64,000 nt of DNA from Pseudonocardia sp. HH130630-07 (GTDB lineage: Bacteria; Actinomycetota; Actinomycetes; Mycobacteriales; Pseudonocardiaceae), in the NCBI RefSeq assembly GCF_001698125.1, contig NZ_CP013854.1:558001-622000 (forward strand), written 5' to 3'. Each line of letters opens with the position of its first letter. Within the stretch, counting starts at the first letter, position 1. The position numbers were made by a program, and so were the translations under genes. Positions 6,956 to 14,514 of this stretch are shown here, piece by piece. The notes below the pieces were generated by a model, which had not been told where the DNA came from, searched no databases, and saw nothing but the letters and a program-made list of their open reading frames with translations.

Positions 6956-8249
6956 TGGACACGGCAACCGACCGCGACCTCCTCCGCTTCGCCACCGCGG
7001 GCTCGGTCGACGACGGCAAGTCCACCCTGGTCGGGCGGCTGCTCTACGACACCAAGTCGGTGCTGGCCGACCAGATCGAGGCCGTCGAGCGGGCCTCGGT
7101 CGACAAGGGACTCGCCACGCCGGACCTGTCGCTGCTGGTCGACGGCCTGCGCGCCGAGCGCGAGCAGGGCATCACCATCGACGTCGCCTACCGCTACTTC
7201 GGCACCGCGACGCGCGAGTTCGTCCTGGCCGACACCCCCGGGCACGTGCAGTACACGCGCAACACCGTCACCGGCGCCTCCACCGCGGAGCTGGCCGTGC
7301 TGCTGGTGGACGCGCGCAACGGCGTGGTCTCCCAGACCCGGCGGCACGCCGCGGTGCTCTCGCTGCTGCGGGTGCCGCGCCTCGTCCTCGCGATCAACAA
7401 GATCGACCTCATCGACTACGACGAGGCGAAGATCCGCGACATCGAGGCCGAGTTCACCGCCCTCACCCGCTCGCTCGGCTTCGCCGACGACGCGGTGCAG
7501 GTGATCCCGCTGTCGGCGCTGGTCGGCGACAACGTGGCGACCCGGAGCACGCGCACGCCGTGGTACGACGGGCCGACCCTGCTGGAACACCTGGAGTCGG
7601 TCCCGGTGGACGGACCGGACGCGGACGCGCCGTTCCGGCTGGCGGTGCAGTACGTCATCCGCCCGCGCACCGAGGACACCCACGACTACCGCGGCTACGC
7701 CGGTCAGGTCGCGTCGGGCACGGTGCGGGCCGGGGACGAGGTCGTCGTGCTGCCCGAGGGGCACCGCACCACGGTCGCCGAGGTCAGGACGGCCGACGGC
7801 CCGCTGGAGACCGCCGGTGCCGGGCTGTCGGTGACGGTCCTGCTCGCCGACGACATCGACGCCCCGCGCGGCGCCCTGATCGCGGCGGCCGACGACCCGC
7901 CCGAGGTCACCGCCGAGCTGGACGCGACGCTGTGCTGGCTGGCCGAGAAGCCGCTGGTCCCGGGCGCCCGGCTGCTGCTCAAGCACGGCACGCGGACCAC
8001 CCCGGTGATCGTCGGGGGCTGACGTCGCGGCTCGACACCGAGACCGTGTCCTACACCGGGGCGCCGGAGCGGCTGGAGATCAACGACATCGGACGGGTCA
8101 CCCTCCGGGTGGCCGACCCGCTGCCGGTCGATCCCTACGCCCGGATCCGGACCACCGGCGGGTTCCTGCTCATCGACCCGCCGACCGGCAACACGCTCGC
8201 CGCCGGCCTGGTCGGCGACCCGCTCGCGGCGGTGCCCGCCGCGGGCTGA
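6955..8249 (+). pseudogene. cysN: Sulfate adenylyltransferase large subunit (GTPase), 3' frameshift
   Basis: CysN is the GTPase subunit that drives APS synthesis. The G motifs are intact: GSVDDGKST (residues 16-24), the switch region EQGITIDVAY, DTPGH and NKID. The frame stops at 8022 after TTPVIVGG, but the missing C-terminus (LTSRLDTETVSYTGAPE... to LAAVPAAG) follows at once in another frame, ending at 8249. One base is lacking in the GGGGG run at 8015-8019. Repaired, the product is about 431 residues, the expected size of a stand-alone CysN without CysC kinase. As in cysD, the lesion is a one-base change in a G run, so a sequencing error is as likely as mutation. The truncated 355-residue form would lose part of the C-terminal beta barrel. 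Confidence 0.85.
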
Positions 8250-8261
8250 CCCGCGTCGCAC

Positions 8262-8305
8262 GACGACGGCCCCCGTCCCGCTCCGGCGGTACGGGGGCCG
8301 TCGTC
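8262..8305 (+). terminator. Terminator of the sulfate-reduction operon
   Basis: A perfect 15-bp inverted repeat (GACGACGGCCCCCGT at 8262-8276, its complement at 8291-8305) with a 14-nt loop starts 12 bp after the cysN stop. No T tract follows, which is usual in this GC-rich DNA. Confidence 0.8.
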
Positions 8306-8532
8306 CGTCGCCGCCGGGCGACCGCCCCGTACGGCGGACCGGACCGGCCGCCGGTGACCGGGTGTCACCGGCGGCGATGCGGTGCGGGGCCGGGCCCGAC
8401 GTGGGATGGCCCACGCCGTCCCGCTCCGCCCGGCACGCCCCGCCCGGCACGTGCCTCACATCCGCTGGTCAGGACCCACCCGCCCAGGGTGTCCGGACAC
8501 CATCGCCCACGTCCCGGACCGCGGACGAGAGG

Positions 8533-8561
8533 TTGTCCGGAACGGTGCGGGGTTTCACGAT
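8533..8561 (+). promoter_or_regulatory. Promoter in the cysN-tauE gap
   Basis: TTGTCC (8533-8538) and CACGAT (8556-8561) are 17 bp apart and lie six bases before the GTG at 8568, the layout of a leaderless promoter. The 560-bp stretch between the terminator and the exporter gene shows nothing else I can support. Confidence 0.4.
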
Positions 8562-8567
8562 GGTGTG

Positions 8568-8711
8568 GTGACCGAGACCGACCGCCGCATCGACCGCACG
8601 CCTGCGGCCGCATCGCACCCGGCGTCGTCGCGGCACCTGGTCGCGCTCCTCGAACGGTTCTGGCCGTCCCGGCGGCTCGACGCGTTCGACGAGTTCTGTC
8701 CGGCCCACTGA
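8568..8711 (+). CDS. Possible 47-residue protein upstream of the TauE exporter
   Basis: An ORF starting VTETDRRIDRTPAA and ending DAFDEFCPAH follows the candidate leaderless promoter at 8533-8561. It contains a short amphipathic segment (RHLVALLERFWPS) and a single Cys near the end. I recognise no family, and it lacks the RRHVDL signature of the sulfur leader peptides. It lies 152 bp before the TauE/SafE gene, so it could be a leader or an independent small protein. Support is limited to the promoter fit and frame bias. Confidence 0.35.
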   Translation: MTETDRRIDRTPAAASHPASSRHLVALLERFWPSRRLDAFDEFCPAH

Positions 8712-8863
8712 CGCCGCTGTCCGGACAGCCCGTCCGGCCCCCCGGGTTCCGATCCCGGCCGGGTCGGCCCGCGCGCACGTCCGCACCCGGCCCGTGACCG
8801 TCTGCACCGTCCCGCTCCGCGGCCGGCGTCCGTCCCGGCCCGCGCCCCACCTCGAGAGAGATC

Positions 8864-9790
8864 ATGCGCACCCTCATCGTGTTCGCCGTCGTCGGGCTGC
8901 TCGCACAGCTCGTCGACGGCGCCCTGGGCATGGCCTACGGCGTCACCTCCACCAGCCTGCTGCTCGTCGCCGGCATCAACCCGGCCACCGCCAGCGCGTC
9001 GGTACACCTCGCCGAGGTGGGCACCACGCTCGCCTCCGGCGCCGCGCACTGGCGGTTCGGCAACGTCGACTGGAAGCTCGTCCTCAAGCTCGGCGTGCCC
9101 GGCGCGGTCGGCGCGTTCCTCGGTGCGACCGCGCTGTCGGCGCTGTCCACCGACGCCGCGGCGCCGTACATGTCGGGCGTCCTGCTCGCGCTCGGCGTCT
9201 ACATCCTGCTGCGGTTCTCGATCCGGCCGCCGAAGGTCGCGACCGCCCGCCGGACCCCGCACGGGGCGAGGTTCCTGTCCCCGCTCGGCCTGGTCGCCGG
9301 GTTCGTCGACGCCTCGGGCGGCGGCGGCTGGGGCCCGGTCTCGACCCCGGCCCTGCTCGGCGCCGGCAAGACGGCACCGCGCACCGTCGTCGGGTCGGTG
9401 GACACCTCGGAGTTCCTCGTCGCGGTGGCCGCGAGCGTCGGCTTCCTGATCGGCCTCGGGCACGAGGTGCTCGACCCCTACACCATCGGCGGGCTGCTCA
9501 TCGGTGGCGTCCTGGCCGCGCCGCTGGCGGCCTGGCTGGTCACCAAGATCCCGGCTCCGGTGCTGGGCTCGGCGGTGGGCGGGATCATCATCCTGACCAA
9601 CGCCCGGACGATCCTCAACGCGTTCGACGCCGGGACCGTCACCGCGGTCGCGGTCTACGTCGTCGTGGTCGCGGCCTGGATCGCCGCCGTCTCGGCCGCC
9701 GTGGCGCGGCTGCGCCGCAGCCGCGAGGAGGGCGCCGCGCTCGCCGGGGCCACCGACGCGGATCCGGAGCCGGTCGCCTCGCGCGACTGA
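8864..9790 (+). CDS. TauE/SafE family sulfite or sulfonate exporter
   Basis: 308 residues, strongly hydrophobic, with eight or so membrane segments arranged as two repeats. The repeats carry the matching motifs DGALGMAYGVTSTSLLL (about residues 18-34) and DASGGGGWGPVSTPALLG (about 147-164), characteristic of TauE/SafE permeases. Members export sulfite, sulfoacetate or other sulfur/organic anions. Its place just after an assimilatory sulfite-producing operon makes sulfite efflux plausible, but the substrate is inferred from context. An AGAGAG purine tract precedes the ATG. The gene converges on the FAD protein gene through a shared hairpin terminator. It has its own transcription unit, since a strong terminator separates it from cysN. 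Confidence 0.88.
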   Translation: MRTLIVFAVVGLLAQLVDGALGMAYGVTSTSLLLVAGINPATASASVHLAEVGTTLASGAAHWRFGNVDWKLVLKLGVPGAVGAFLGATALSALSTDAAAPYMSGVLLALGVYILLRFSIRPPKVATARRTPHGARFLSPLGLVAGFVDASGGGGWGPVSTPALLGAGKTAPRTVVGSVDTSEFLVAVAASVGFLIGLGHEVLDPYTIGGLLIGGVLAAPLAAWLVTKIPAPVLGSAVGGIIILTNARTILNAFDAGTVTAVAVYVVVVAAWIAAVSAAVARLRRSREEGAALAGATDADPEPVASRD

Positions 9791-9800
9791 ACGGATCCCA

Positions 9801-9847
9801 CGGCGCTCCGCCGCACCGGCCCCGGCGGGTCAGGCGGCGGAGCGCCG
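9801..9847. terminator. Bidirectional terminator between tauE-like and FAD protein genes
   Basis: A perfect 13-bp inverted repeat (CGGCGCTCCGCCG at 9801-9813, complement at 9835-9847) with a 21-nt loop. The right arm lies inside the last codons of the minus-strand FAD gene, which stops at 9830, so the hairpin serves both converging genes. Confidence 0.7.
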
Positions 9848-11794
9848 GCGTGCCGGGGGTTCCGGGAGCGCCGCGAGCACCGCGCGGGCGACGGCGTCGT
9901 TGTAGCGCAGGCTCTGTGCGTTCATCCCGGGCCGGGTGAAGGCCCCGGCGACCTTCACCGTGGTGTGCGGCCCGACCGCGAACCGCTGCTCGTGCACCCC
10001 GCCGGACGCGGTGTGCAGCGCGCCGTCGGCCGGGCGTACGGACAGCAGGCCGGTGCTGCGCAGCACCGCCCCGTCGTCGTCGCGCAGGATCTCCTCGACC
10101 GCCTCCCCGCGGGCCAGCAGATCGGCCAGCAGCGGGTCCGCGGTGCGCGCCAGGCTCGGGTCCGGGAGGCGGGCGTCGACGAGCACCGCGGCCGTCACCG
10201 GCCCGGCACCGGCCAGCGTCGCACTGGTCGCGTGGAACCCGCGGTCGTCGAGCGTCACGTCCATCCCGGCACCGAGGAACTGCACGAAGCCGGCACGGGA
10301 GAGCGCGAGCAGCTCGCGGACCCGGAAGCCGGGCGGCCCGGAGGCGACGGAGTTGAAGAAGCTCTGCCACCACGGGAGGTCCCGGGCCCGCGACCGGGGC
10401 GAGAGCACCCCGGAACCGGCGAGCCGGGTCGTCTCGGTGTAGACCGACAGCATCGCGACGAACGCACCGAGGTGCGGGGTGTGCCGCTCGTCGACGTGCT
10501 GGCGCAGGTCCTCGGCGATCCGGGCGCGGACCAGCGGTTGCAGGGTGCCGAGATCGGGTGCGGTGATCCCGTCGAGCGGCCGGTCCAGCGCGGTCAGGTC
10601 CAGCCGGTCCAGCGGGTCCGGCACCGTGCGCTCGACGAGCGCGGCCTCCTCCGCCGAGCCGTGCGCCGCGGCCTCGAACCGGGTGGCGAAGTCCGCCCAG
10701 CCGGTGCGGACGCGGTCCGGGTGGCCGTGGAACAGCTCGTGGTACCAGCCCCAGCCGATCTCCTTGGCCATCAGCGGCCAGACCTGCCCACCGACGTCGA
10801 CCGGGCCGCCGCCGTCGATCAGCGCGTCGGTGACCTCCGGGGTGAGGAAGTGCGGCAGCGGCGGGCGCCCGCCGCGCAGCTGGTAGTGCGTCTTGGAGTG
10901 GTACGTCGCGCCGCGCGGCGACCCGGCGACGAGGACCGGCTCCCGGCCGGAGGGGACGTAACGCAGGGCCTGCGGGTCGGCGGGGTCCGACGGGTCGACG
11001 ACGTACCGGCCGCCGCGGCCCTCGAACAGCAGCACGGCCAGGTCGACGAACGCGAGGCCGAGCCCGCGGGCCAGCACCCGCTCCCCCGGCTCGATCACCG
11101 ACAGGTCCGAGTCCGAGGTCTGCTCCGGCGGCAGGTACCGCAGCCCGAGCTCGCGGGCCCGGTCCTGCAGCGCCCGCTCCGCGTCGGTCGGGGTGGCGTC
11201 GAGATGGCCGGAGGCGAGCACGACGGCGTCGGCCCGCAGCGTGCTGCCGTCGGCCAGCCCGACCAGCTGGTCGGGCCCGTCCTCGGTGAGCGACTCCGCG
11301 CCCGTGCGGTGCAGGTGCACCCGCATCCCGGCGGGCGCGCGGGCGATCACCTCGCGCAGGACCGCGGCGAGGTAGTGGCTCTGCAGGCGCCGGGTCGGGA
11401 ACGTCGACGCCGTGACCGTGGCCAGCTCGGCGGCCGCCGCGGGCCCCAGCTCGGCGACCGGGTCGCCGTGCTCGCGCAGCTCCCGCGCCCAGTCCCAGAA
11501 CGACGGTCCGGGGGTGACCGGCCCGGCACACACCACCGAGTCGTCGGTCCACATGGTGACGTCGGCGGCCATCGAGTTCATCGCGAGCAACGACGACTGC
11601 GCCGAACGCCAGATCCGCCCGGCGCCGGGCGGGAACGGATCGACGAGGTGGACGTCGAGCCCTGGCCCGTCGAGCGCGCGGGCGTACAGCTCGGGGCCGC
11701 TGGCGACCATTCGTTCCAGCAGGCCGGTCCCGCGGGGACCGGCGCCGACGATCACGACGGAGGGGGCTCGGGACGACGACGCGACACGGGGCAC
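9830..11794 (-). CDS. FAD/NAD(P)-binding protein of unknown function, with sulfur-type leader
   Basis: 654 residues. A dinucleotide-binding motif VVIVGAGPRGTG sits at residues 13-24. It is followed by family blocks such as FPPGAGRIWR, LLAMNSMAADVTMW, DAVVLASGHLDATPT and a long C-terminal region. This is the layout of the large 'FAD-NAD(P)-binding' family (NAD_binding_9 type), whose members mostly lack a known reaction. I choose the GTG at 11794 because AGGAG lies just upstream; the GTG at 11800 would overlap that site. The 5' end overlaps the 3' end of an RRHVDL leader ORF by 43 bp, which suggests translational coupling and a link to sulfur or cysteine status. The stop lies inside the terminator shared with the TauE-like exporter. 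The reaction is unknown. Confidence 0.8.
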   Translation of the reverse strand: MPRVASSSRAPSVVIVGAGPRGTGLLERMVASGPELYARALDGPGLDVHLVDPFPPGAGRIWRSAQSSLLAMNSMAADVTMWTDDSVVCAGPVTPGPSFWDWARELREHGDPVAELGPAAAAELATVTASTFPTRRLQSHYLAAVLREVIARAPAGMRVHLHRTGAESLTEDGPDQLVGLADGSTLRADAVVLASGHLDATPTDAERALQDRARELGLRYLPPEQTSDSDLSVIEPGERVLARGLGLAFVDLAVLLFEGRGGRYVVDPSDPADPQALRYVPSGREPVLVAGSPRGATYHSKTHYQLRGGRPPLPHFLTPEVTDALIDGGGPVDVGGQVWPLMAKEIGWGWYHELFHGHPDRVRTGWADFATRFEAAAHGSAEEAALVERTVPDPLDRLDLTALDRPLDGITAPDLGTLQPLVRARIAEDLRQHVDERHTPHLGAFVAMLSVYTETTRLAGSGVLSPRSRARDLPWWQSFFNSVASGPPGFRVRELLALSRAGFVQFLGAGMDVTLDDRGFHATSATLAGAGPVTAAVLVDARLPDPSLARTADPLLADLLARGEAVEEILRDDDGAVLRSTGLLSVRPADGALHTASGGVHEQRFAVGPHTTVKVAGAFTRPGMNAQSLRYNDAVARAVLAALPEPPARRRSAA

Positions 11795-11898
11795 GGGCAC
11801 TCCTGGGCGACGGGACGGACGGCGGGGACCGTGTCCGACACGCCGGGGCGCAGGCGGCAGAGATCGACGTGCCGCCGCTTGACCAGGCGGAGCTCCAC
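11752..11898 (-). CDS. RRHVDL-type leader peptide overlapping the FAD protein gene
   Basis: A GTG-started ORF of 48 residues begins VELRLVKRRHVDLCRLRPG, with the same Arg-Arg-His-Val-Asp-Leu-x-Arg core as the leader before sulfite reductase. A Cys takes the variable position and more cysteines follow (ECPCPVS). Unlike the short classic leaders it continues past the motif, and its TGA (11752-11754) lies 43 bp inside the downstream FAD gene. Translation of the leader therefore crosses the FAD start region and could open or block it. The -10 box TACCGT lies 6 bp upstream of the GTG, indicating a leaderless mRNA. The regulatory role is inferred from the family. Confidence 0.7.
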   Translation of the reverse strand: MELRLVKRRHVDLCRLRPGVSDTVPAVRPVAQECPCPVSRRRPEPPPS

Positions 11899-11904
11899 GT
11901 CTCC

Positions 11905-11910
11905 ACGGTA
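11905..11910 (-). promoter_or_regulatory. -10 element for the FAD-protein leader
   Basis: Read on the minus strand this is TACCGT, matching TANNNT. It is followed by GGAGAC and then the leader GTG at 11898, the leaderless hexamer-6 nt-start layout. No convincing -35 was found. Confidence 0.5.
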
Positions 11911-12172
11911 GGCCGCGGGACCGTCCGTGGCCACCCATCGGCGGGCCGGTGACCGTGCGGGTGCTACTCGTCCGAATCGTCCGATGTCTACCCGATCCGG
12001 TGATGACGGCGCCGCCGGACGCCCGTCCGGCGCAGAATGTGCAGGCTGCGCTGGACTGCGACCACGACCGGTCACCGACGCCGCGCGCCCGGTCACCGTG
12101 TCCTGCGTCGCACCTGTGTTCTACCGGACGTAAAAGTCGCTCGGGAGGGGTACAACGGAGTACGAGCCCCTT

Positions 12173-12205
12173 GATCAACCACTCATCAGCCACTGATCGA
12201 CCGCT
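12173..12205 (+). repeat. Three 11-bp direct repeats upstream of the 86-residue protein
   Basis: Imperfect units GATCAACCACT, CATCAGCCACT and GATCGACCGCT follow each other without a gap, 43-75 bp before the ATG at 12248. The 11-bp period is close to one helical turn, so they could be a binding site for a multimeric regulator. The surrounding 11.9-12.25 kb stretch (about 350 bp) otherwise holds only promoter-like low-GC patches. Confidence 0.5.
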
Positions 12206-12247
12206 GAGCCCCGGAACGATCCCGACACGTTCAACGGAGAACGTCGC

Positions 12248-12508
12248 ATGACTGCAGAGCTGACCCGGCCGGCCGCACCCGTCCCCGCCGCCCCGCCCGA
12301 ACCGGCACCGATCGAGACCCCGGCCGAGCCGCACGGGCGGACCGCCGTCCACCGGCTGCTCGACTCCCTCGACGAGCTGGTCCGCAGGCACCGGGCACTC
12401 GTCGCGCACGACGGCGGCAGTGCGAACCTGCACGCCGAGCTGATCGCCGCCGAGCTCGACCAGCAACTCGCCGTGCTGCGGGCGATGCCGCGCCAGTACC
12501 GCTGCTGA
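12248..12508 (+). CDS. Small hypothetical protein
   Basis: 86 residues. The first 40 are Pro/Ala-rich and probably disordered (PAAPVPAAPPEP). The rest is a predicted helical region, VHRLLDSLDELVRRHRALVAHDG...ELIAAELDQQLAVLRAMP, with heptad-like leucines suggesting a helical hairpin or coiled coil. It ends in a single Cys (RQYRC). CGGAG at 12234-12238 lies 9 bp before the ATG, so the start is well supported. Three helically phased direct repeats lie upstream. I recognise no family. It is monocistronic or the first gene before the enoyl-CoA hydratase, which has its own leaderless promoter. Confidence 0.6.
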   Translation: MTAELTRPAAPVPAAPPEPAPIETPAEPHGRTAVHRLLDSLDELVRRHRALVAHDGGSANLHAELIAAELDQQLAVLRAMPRQYRC

Positions 12509-12545
12509 GCCCTCGCGTGCGGGCCGGTCCCGTCCGTCGCGGCGC

Positions 12546-12551
12546 TACGGT
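12546..12551 (+). promoter_or_regulatory. -10 element, leaderless, enoyl-CoA hydratase gene
   Basis: TACGGT matches TANNNT and lies six bases (GCGGGT) before the GTG start at 12558. There is no Shine-Dalgarno sequence, so the transcript is probably leaderless. Confidence 0.5.
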
Positions 12552-12557
12552 GCGGGT

Positions 12558-13340
12558 GTGAGCACCGATGCCGCCGAACTGGTCCGTCTCGACGTCGCCG
12601 ACGGGATCGCGACGATCACCCTCGACTCGCCGCACAACCGCAACGCGCTGTCCGCGCAGCTGCGCCGGGAGCTGCTCGCCCACCTCGACGCCGCGATCGC
12701 CGACGACGCCGTCCGGGTGGTGGTGCTGACCCACACCGGGACCGTGTTCTGCTCGGGCATGGATCTCAAGGAGTCCCGCGGCGCCGGTGCGCGGGACCAG
12801 GGCGTGACCGAGGTGCCCCGGATCCTCACGACGCTGTGGGACTCCCCGACGCCGGTGGTCGCCCGGATCGCCGGGCCCGCCAGGGCCGGCGGGGTCGGGA
12901 TCGTCGCGGCCTGCGACCTGTCGGTCGCGGCCGAGTCGGCCACGTTCGCGTTCTCCGAGGTCCGGATCGGCCTGGTCCCCGCCGTCATCTCGGTGACCGT
13001 GCTGCCGCGCCTGTCCGCGCGCGCCGCGCACGAGCTGTTCCTGACCGGCGAGACGTTCGACGCCCGGCGCGCCGCCGCGATCGGGCTCGTCAACAGCGCC
13101 GTCCCGGACGACGGCCTGGACGCCGAGGTCGAGCGCTACACCGGCATGCTGCGGCTCGGTGCACCCGCCGCGCTGGCCGGTGCCAAGCGGATGCTGCGCC
13201 GTACCCGGCCGGACTCGATGGCCGAGGACTTCGCGGCGATGAACGACCTGTCCGCCGGGTACTTCGCCTCCGAGGAGGGCCAGGAGGGCATCCGCGCCTT
13301 CGGCGAGAAGCGCCCGCCGTCCTGGGTCCGCCCGGTCTGA
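12558..13340 (+). CDS. Enoyl-CoA hydratase/isomerase family protein
   Basis: 260 residues with the crotonase fold. N-terminal IATITLDSPHNRNALSAQL is followed by the CoA/oxyanion segment FCSGMDLKES (about residues 69-78) and the second oxyanion loop GPARAGGVGIVAACDL. The usual catalytic glutamates are only partly evident: the classic Glu of the GGG-E segment is not obvious here, while FSEVRIGLVPAVIS carries one Glu. The exact reaction (hydration, isomerisation or other acyl-CoA chemistry) is therefore uncertain. The C-terminus EEGQEGIRAFGEKRPPSW is typical of actinobacterial EchA proteins. It has its own leaderless promoter and is followed by a hairpin terminator. No acyl-CoA pathway genes flank it. 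Confidence 0.85.
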   Translation: MSTDAAELVRLDVADGIATITLDSPHNRNALSAQLRRELLAHLDAAIADDAVRVVVLTHTGTVFCSGMDLKESRGAGARDQGVTEVPRILTTLWDSPTPVVARIAGPARAGGVGIVAACDLSVAAESATFAFSEVRIGLVPAVISVTVLPRLSARAAHELFLTGETFDARRAAAIGLVNSAVPDDGLDAEVERYTGMLRLGAPAALAGAKRMLRRTRPDSMAEDFAAMNDLSAGYFASEEGQEGIRAFGEKRPPSWVRPV

Positions 13341-13354
13341 GCGCCACCGCCGGA

Positions 13355-13404
13355 CGGCACACCCCCGTGGCGCGACGACGCCCCGCCGGGACGGGTGTGC
13401 CGTT
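13355..13404 (+). terminator. Hairpin terminator after the enoyl-CoA hydratase gene
   Basis: ACGGCACACCC (13355-13365) pairs perfectly with GGGTGTGCCGT (13394-13404) around a 28-nt loop, 14 bp after the stop and 30 bp before the next promoter. Confidence 0.55.
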
Positions 13405-13434
13405 CGACCGGGAGCGGCCGGCCCGGGGTGTGTC

Positions 13435-13440
13435 TACCCT
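13435..13440 (+). promoter_or_regulatory. -10 element, leaderless, sirtuin gene
   Basis: TACCCT matches TANNNT, followed by seven bases (CGGATCC) and the ATG at 13448. No Shine-Dalgarno sequence is present. Confidence 0.5.
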
Positions 13441-13447
13441 CGGATCC

Positions 13448-14287
13448 ATGACGGTCCTCAGCGCGGATCCGGGCGCGGTCTGCGAGCTGTTGTCCGGGCG
13501 CCGGCTGGTCGTCCTCACCGGGGCCGGGTTGTCGACCGACTCCGGGATCCCGGACTACCGCGGTCCCGGATCCCGCCCGCGCAACCCGATGACCTACTCC
13601 GAGTTCGTCTCCGGGCCGACGGCGCAGCGCCGCTACTGGGCGCGCAGCCACGTCGGCTGGGCCCGGATGCGCCGGGCCGATCCGAACGCCGGGCACGTCG
13701 CGCTGGCGGCGCTGGAGGCGGCCGGCGTCGTCGACGGCCTGATCACCCAGAACGTCGACGGCCTGCACGACGTCGCCGGGCACCGCAGGGTCGTCGACCT
13801 GCACGGGCGGATCGACCAGGTCGTCTGCCTGGACTGCGGGCGCACCACGGCGCGCGACGTGCTGCAGGAGCGGCTCACCGTCCTGAACCCCGGGTTCACC
13901 GAGGCGCACAGCGCCACCGTGGAGACCGCTCCGGACGGCGACGCCGCCGTCGAGATCACCGACGGCTTCCGGATCGCCGGCTGCGCCAGCTGCCACGGGG
14001 TGCTGAAGCCGCACGTGGTGTTCTTCGGGGAGAACGTGCCGAAGGACCGGGTCGCACGGTGCTACGCCCTGGTCGCGTCGCTGACCCCGGACGACGGCGC
14101 GCTACTGGTCGCCGGGTCCTCGCTGACCGTGATGTCCGGGCTGCGCTTCGTCCGGGCCGCGCACCGGGCCGGGGTGCCGGTGGTGATCGTGAACCGCGGG
14201 GTCACTCGCGGCGACGACCTCGCCGACCTGCGGATCGACGCCGGCTGTTCGGAGACGCTCGGCGCCCTGGCGGCACAGCCGGTCTGA
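13448..14287 (+). CDS. NAD-dependent protein deacylase (sirtuin, Sir2 family)
   Basis: 279 residues; removes acyl groups from lysine with NAD as co-substrate. The NAD site reads TGAGLSTDSGIPDYRG (about residues 24-39), TQNVDGLH and the catalytic His in VDLHGRID. The zinc site has CLDC and CASC pairs (VVCLDCGRT and AGCASCHGV), and GSSLTV and IVNRGVT line the NAD pocket. A long insert between the two CxxC pairs (LTVLNPGFTEAHSATVETAPDG) is typical of the actinobacterial/alphaproteobacterial class. The ATG at 13448 follows a leaderless promoter; the open frame upstream overlaps the enoyl-CoA hydratase gene and is not used. Substrates are unknown. In actinobacteria such enzymes often deacetylate acyl-CoA synthetases. 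Confidence 0.92.
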   Translation: MTVLSADPGAVCELLSGRRLVVLTGAGLSTDSGIPDYRGPGSRPRNPMTYSEFVSGPTAQRRYWARSHVGWARMRRADPNAGHVALAALEAAGVVDGLITQNVDGLHDVAGHRRVVDLHGRIDQVVCLDCGRTTARDVLQERLTVLNPGFTEAHSATVETAPDGDAAVEITDGFRIAGCASCHGVLKPHVVFFGENVPKDRVARCYALVASLTPDDGALLVAGSSLTVMSGLRFVRAAHRAGVPVVIVNRGVTRGDDLADLRIDAGCSETLGALAAQPV

Positions 14288-14296
14288 GCCGCCCGG

Positions 14297-14497
14297 TCAG
14301 TCCCGCCCGTCCGGGGCCCGGTCGAAGCGCCGGGTCACCCGGTCCAGGCCCAGCGCGACGGCGGCGCACAGCGGGAGCACGACGACGGTCACGAACACGA
14401 CCTGGAACCCGAACGGCAGCTGGGTCAGCCACAGCTCGAACGCGTCCCAGGCGTCGATGATCGTGCGCACGCTCCACACGGTAGTACGTCCGTTCAC
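14297..14497 (-). CDS. Small single-span membrane protein
   Basis: 66 residues at most. A short N-terminal part (IIDAWDAFELWLTQLP) leads into one clear transmembrane helix, FQVVFVTVVVLPLCAAVAL (about residues 30-48), and a charged tail DRVTRRFDRAPDGRD. Three GTG starts are possible (14497, 14479, 14470); TACCGT on the minus strand lies 7 bp before the 14470 GTG, so the leaderless 57-residue form is attractive. It converges on the sirtuin gene with a 9-bp gap and is divergent from the dehydrogenase gene. I recognise no family, but short actinobacterial membrane proteins of this shape are common. Confidence 0.6.
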   Translation of the reverse strand: MNGRTTVWSVRTIIDAWDAFELWLTQLPFGFQVVFVTVVVLPLCAAVALGLDRVTRRFDRAPDGRD

Positions 14498-14501
14498 GCG
14501 T

Positions 14502-14507
14502 TAGGTT
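14502..14507 (+). promoter_or_regulatory. -10 element, leaderless, dehydrogenase gene
   Basis: TAGGTT matches TANNNT, with seven bases (CGGGCCC) before the ATG at 14515. There is no ribosome-binding site, so the mRNA is probably leaderless. Confidence 0.5.
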
Positions 14508-14514
14508 CGGGCCC

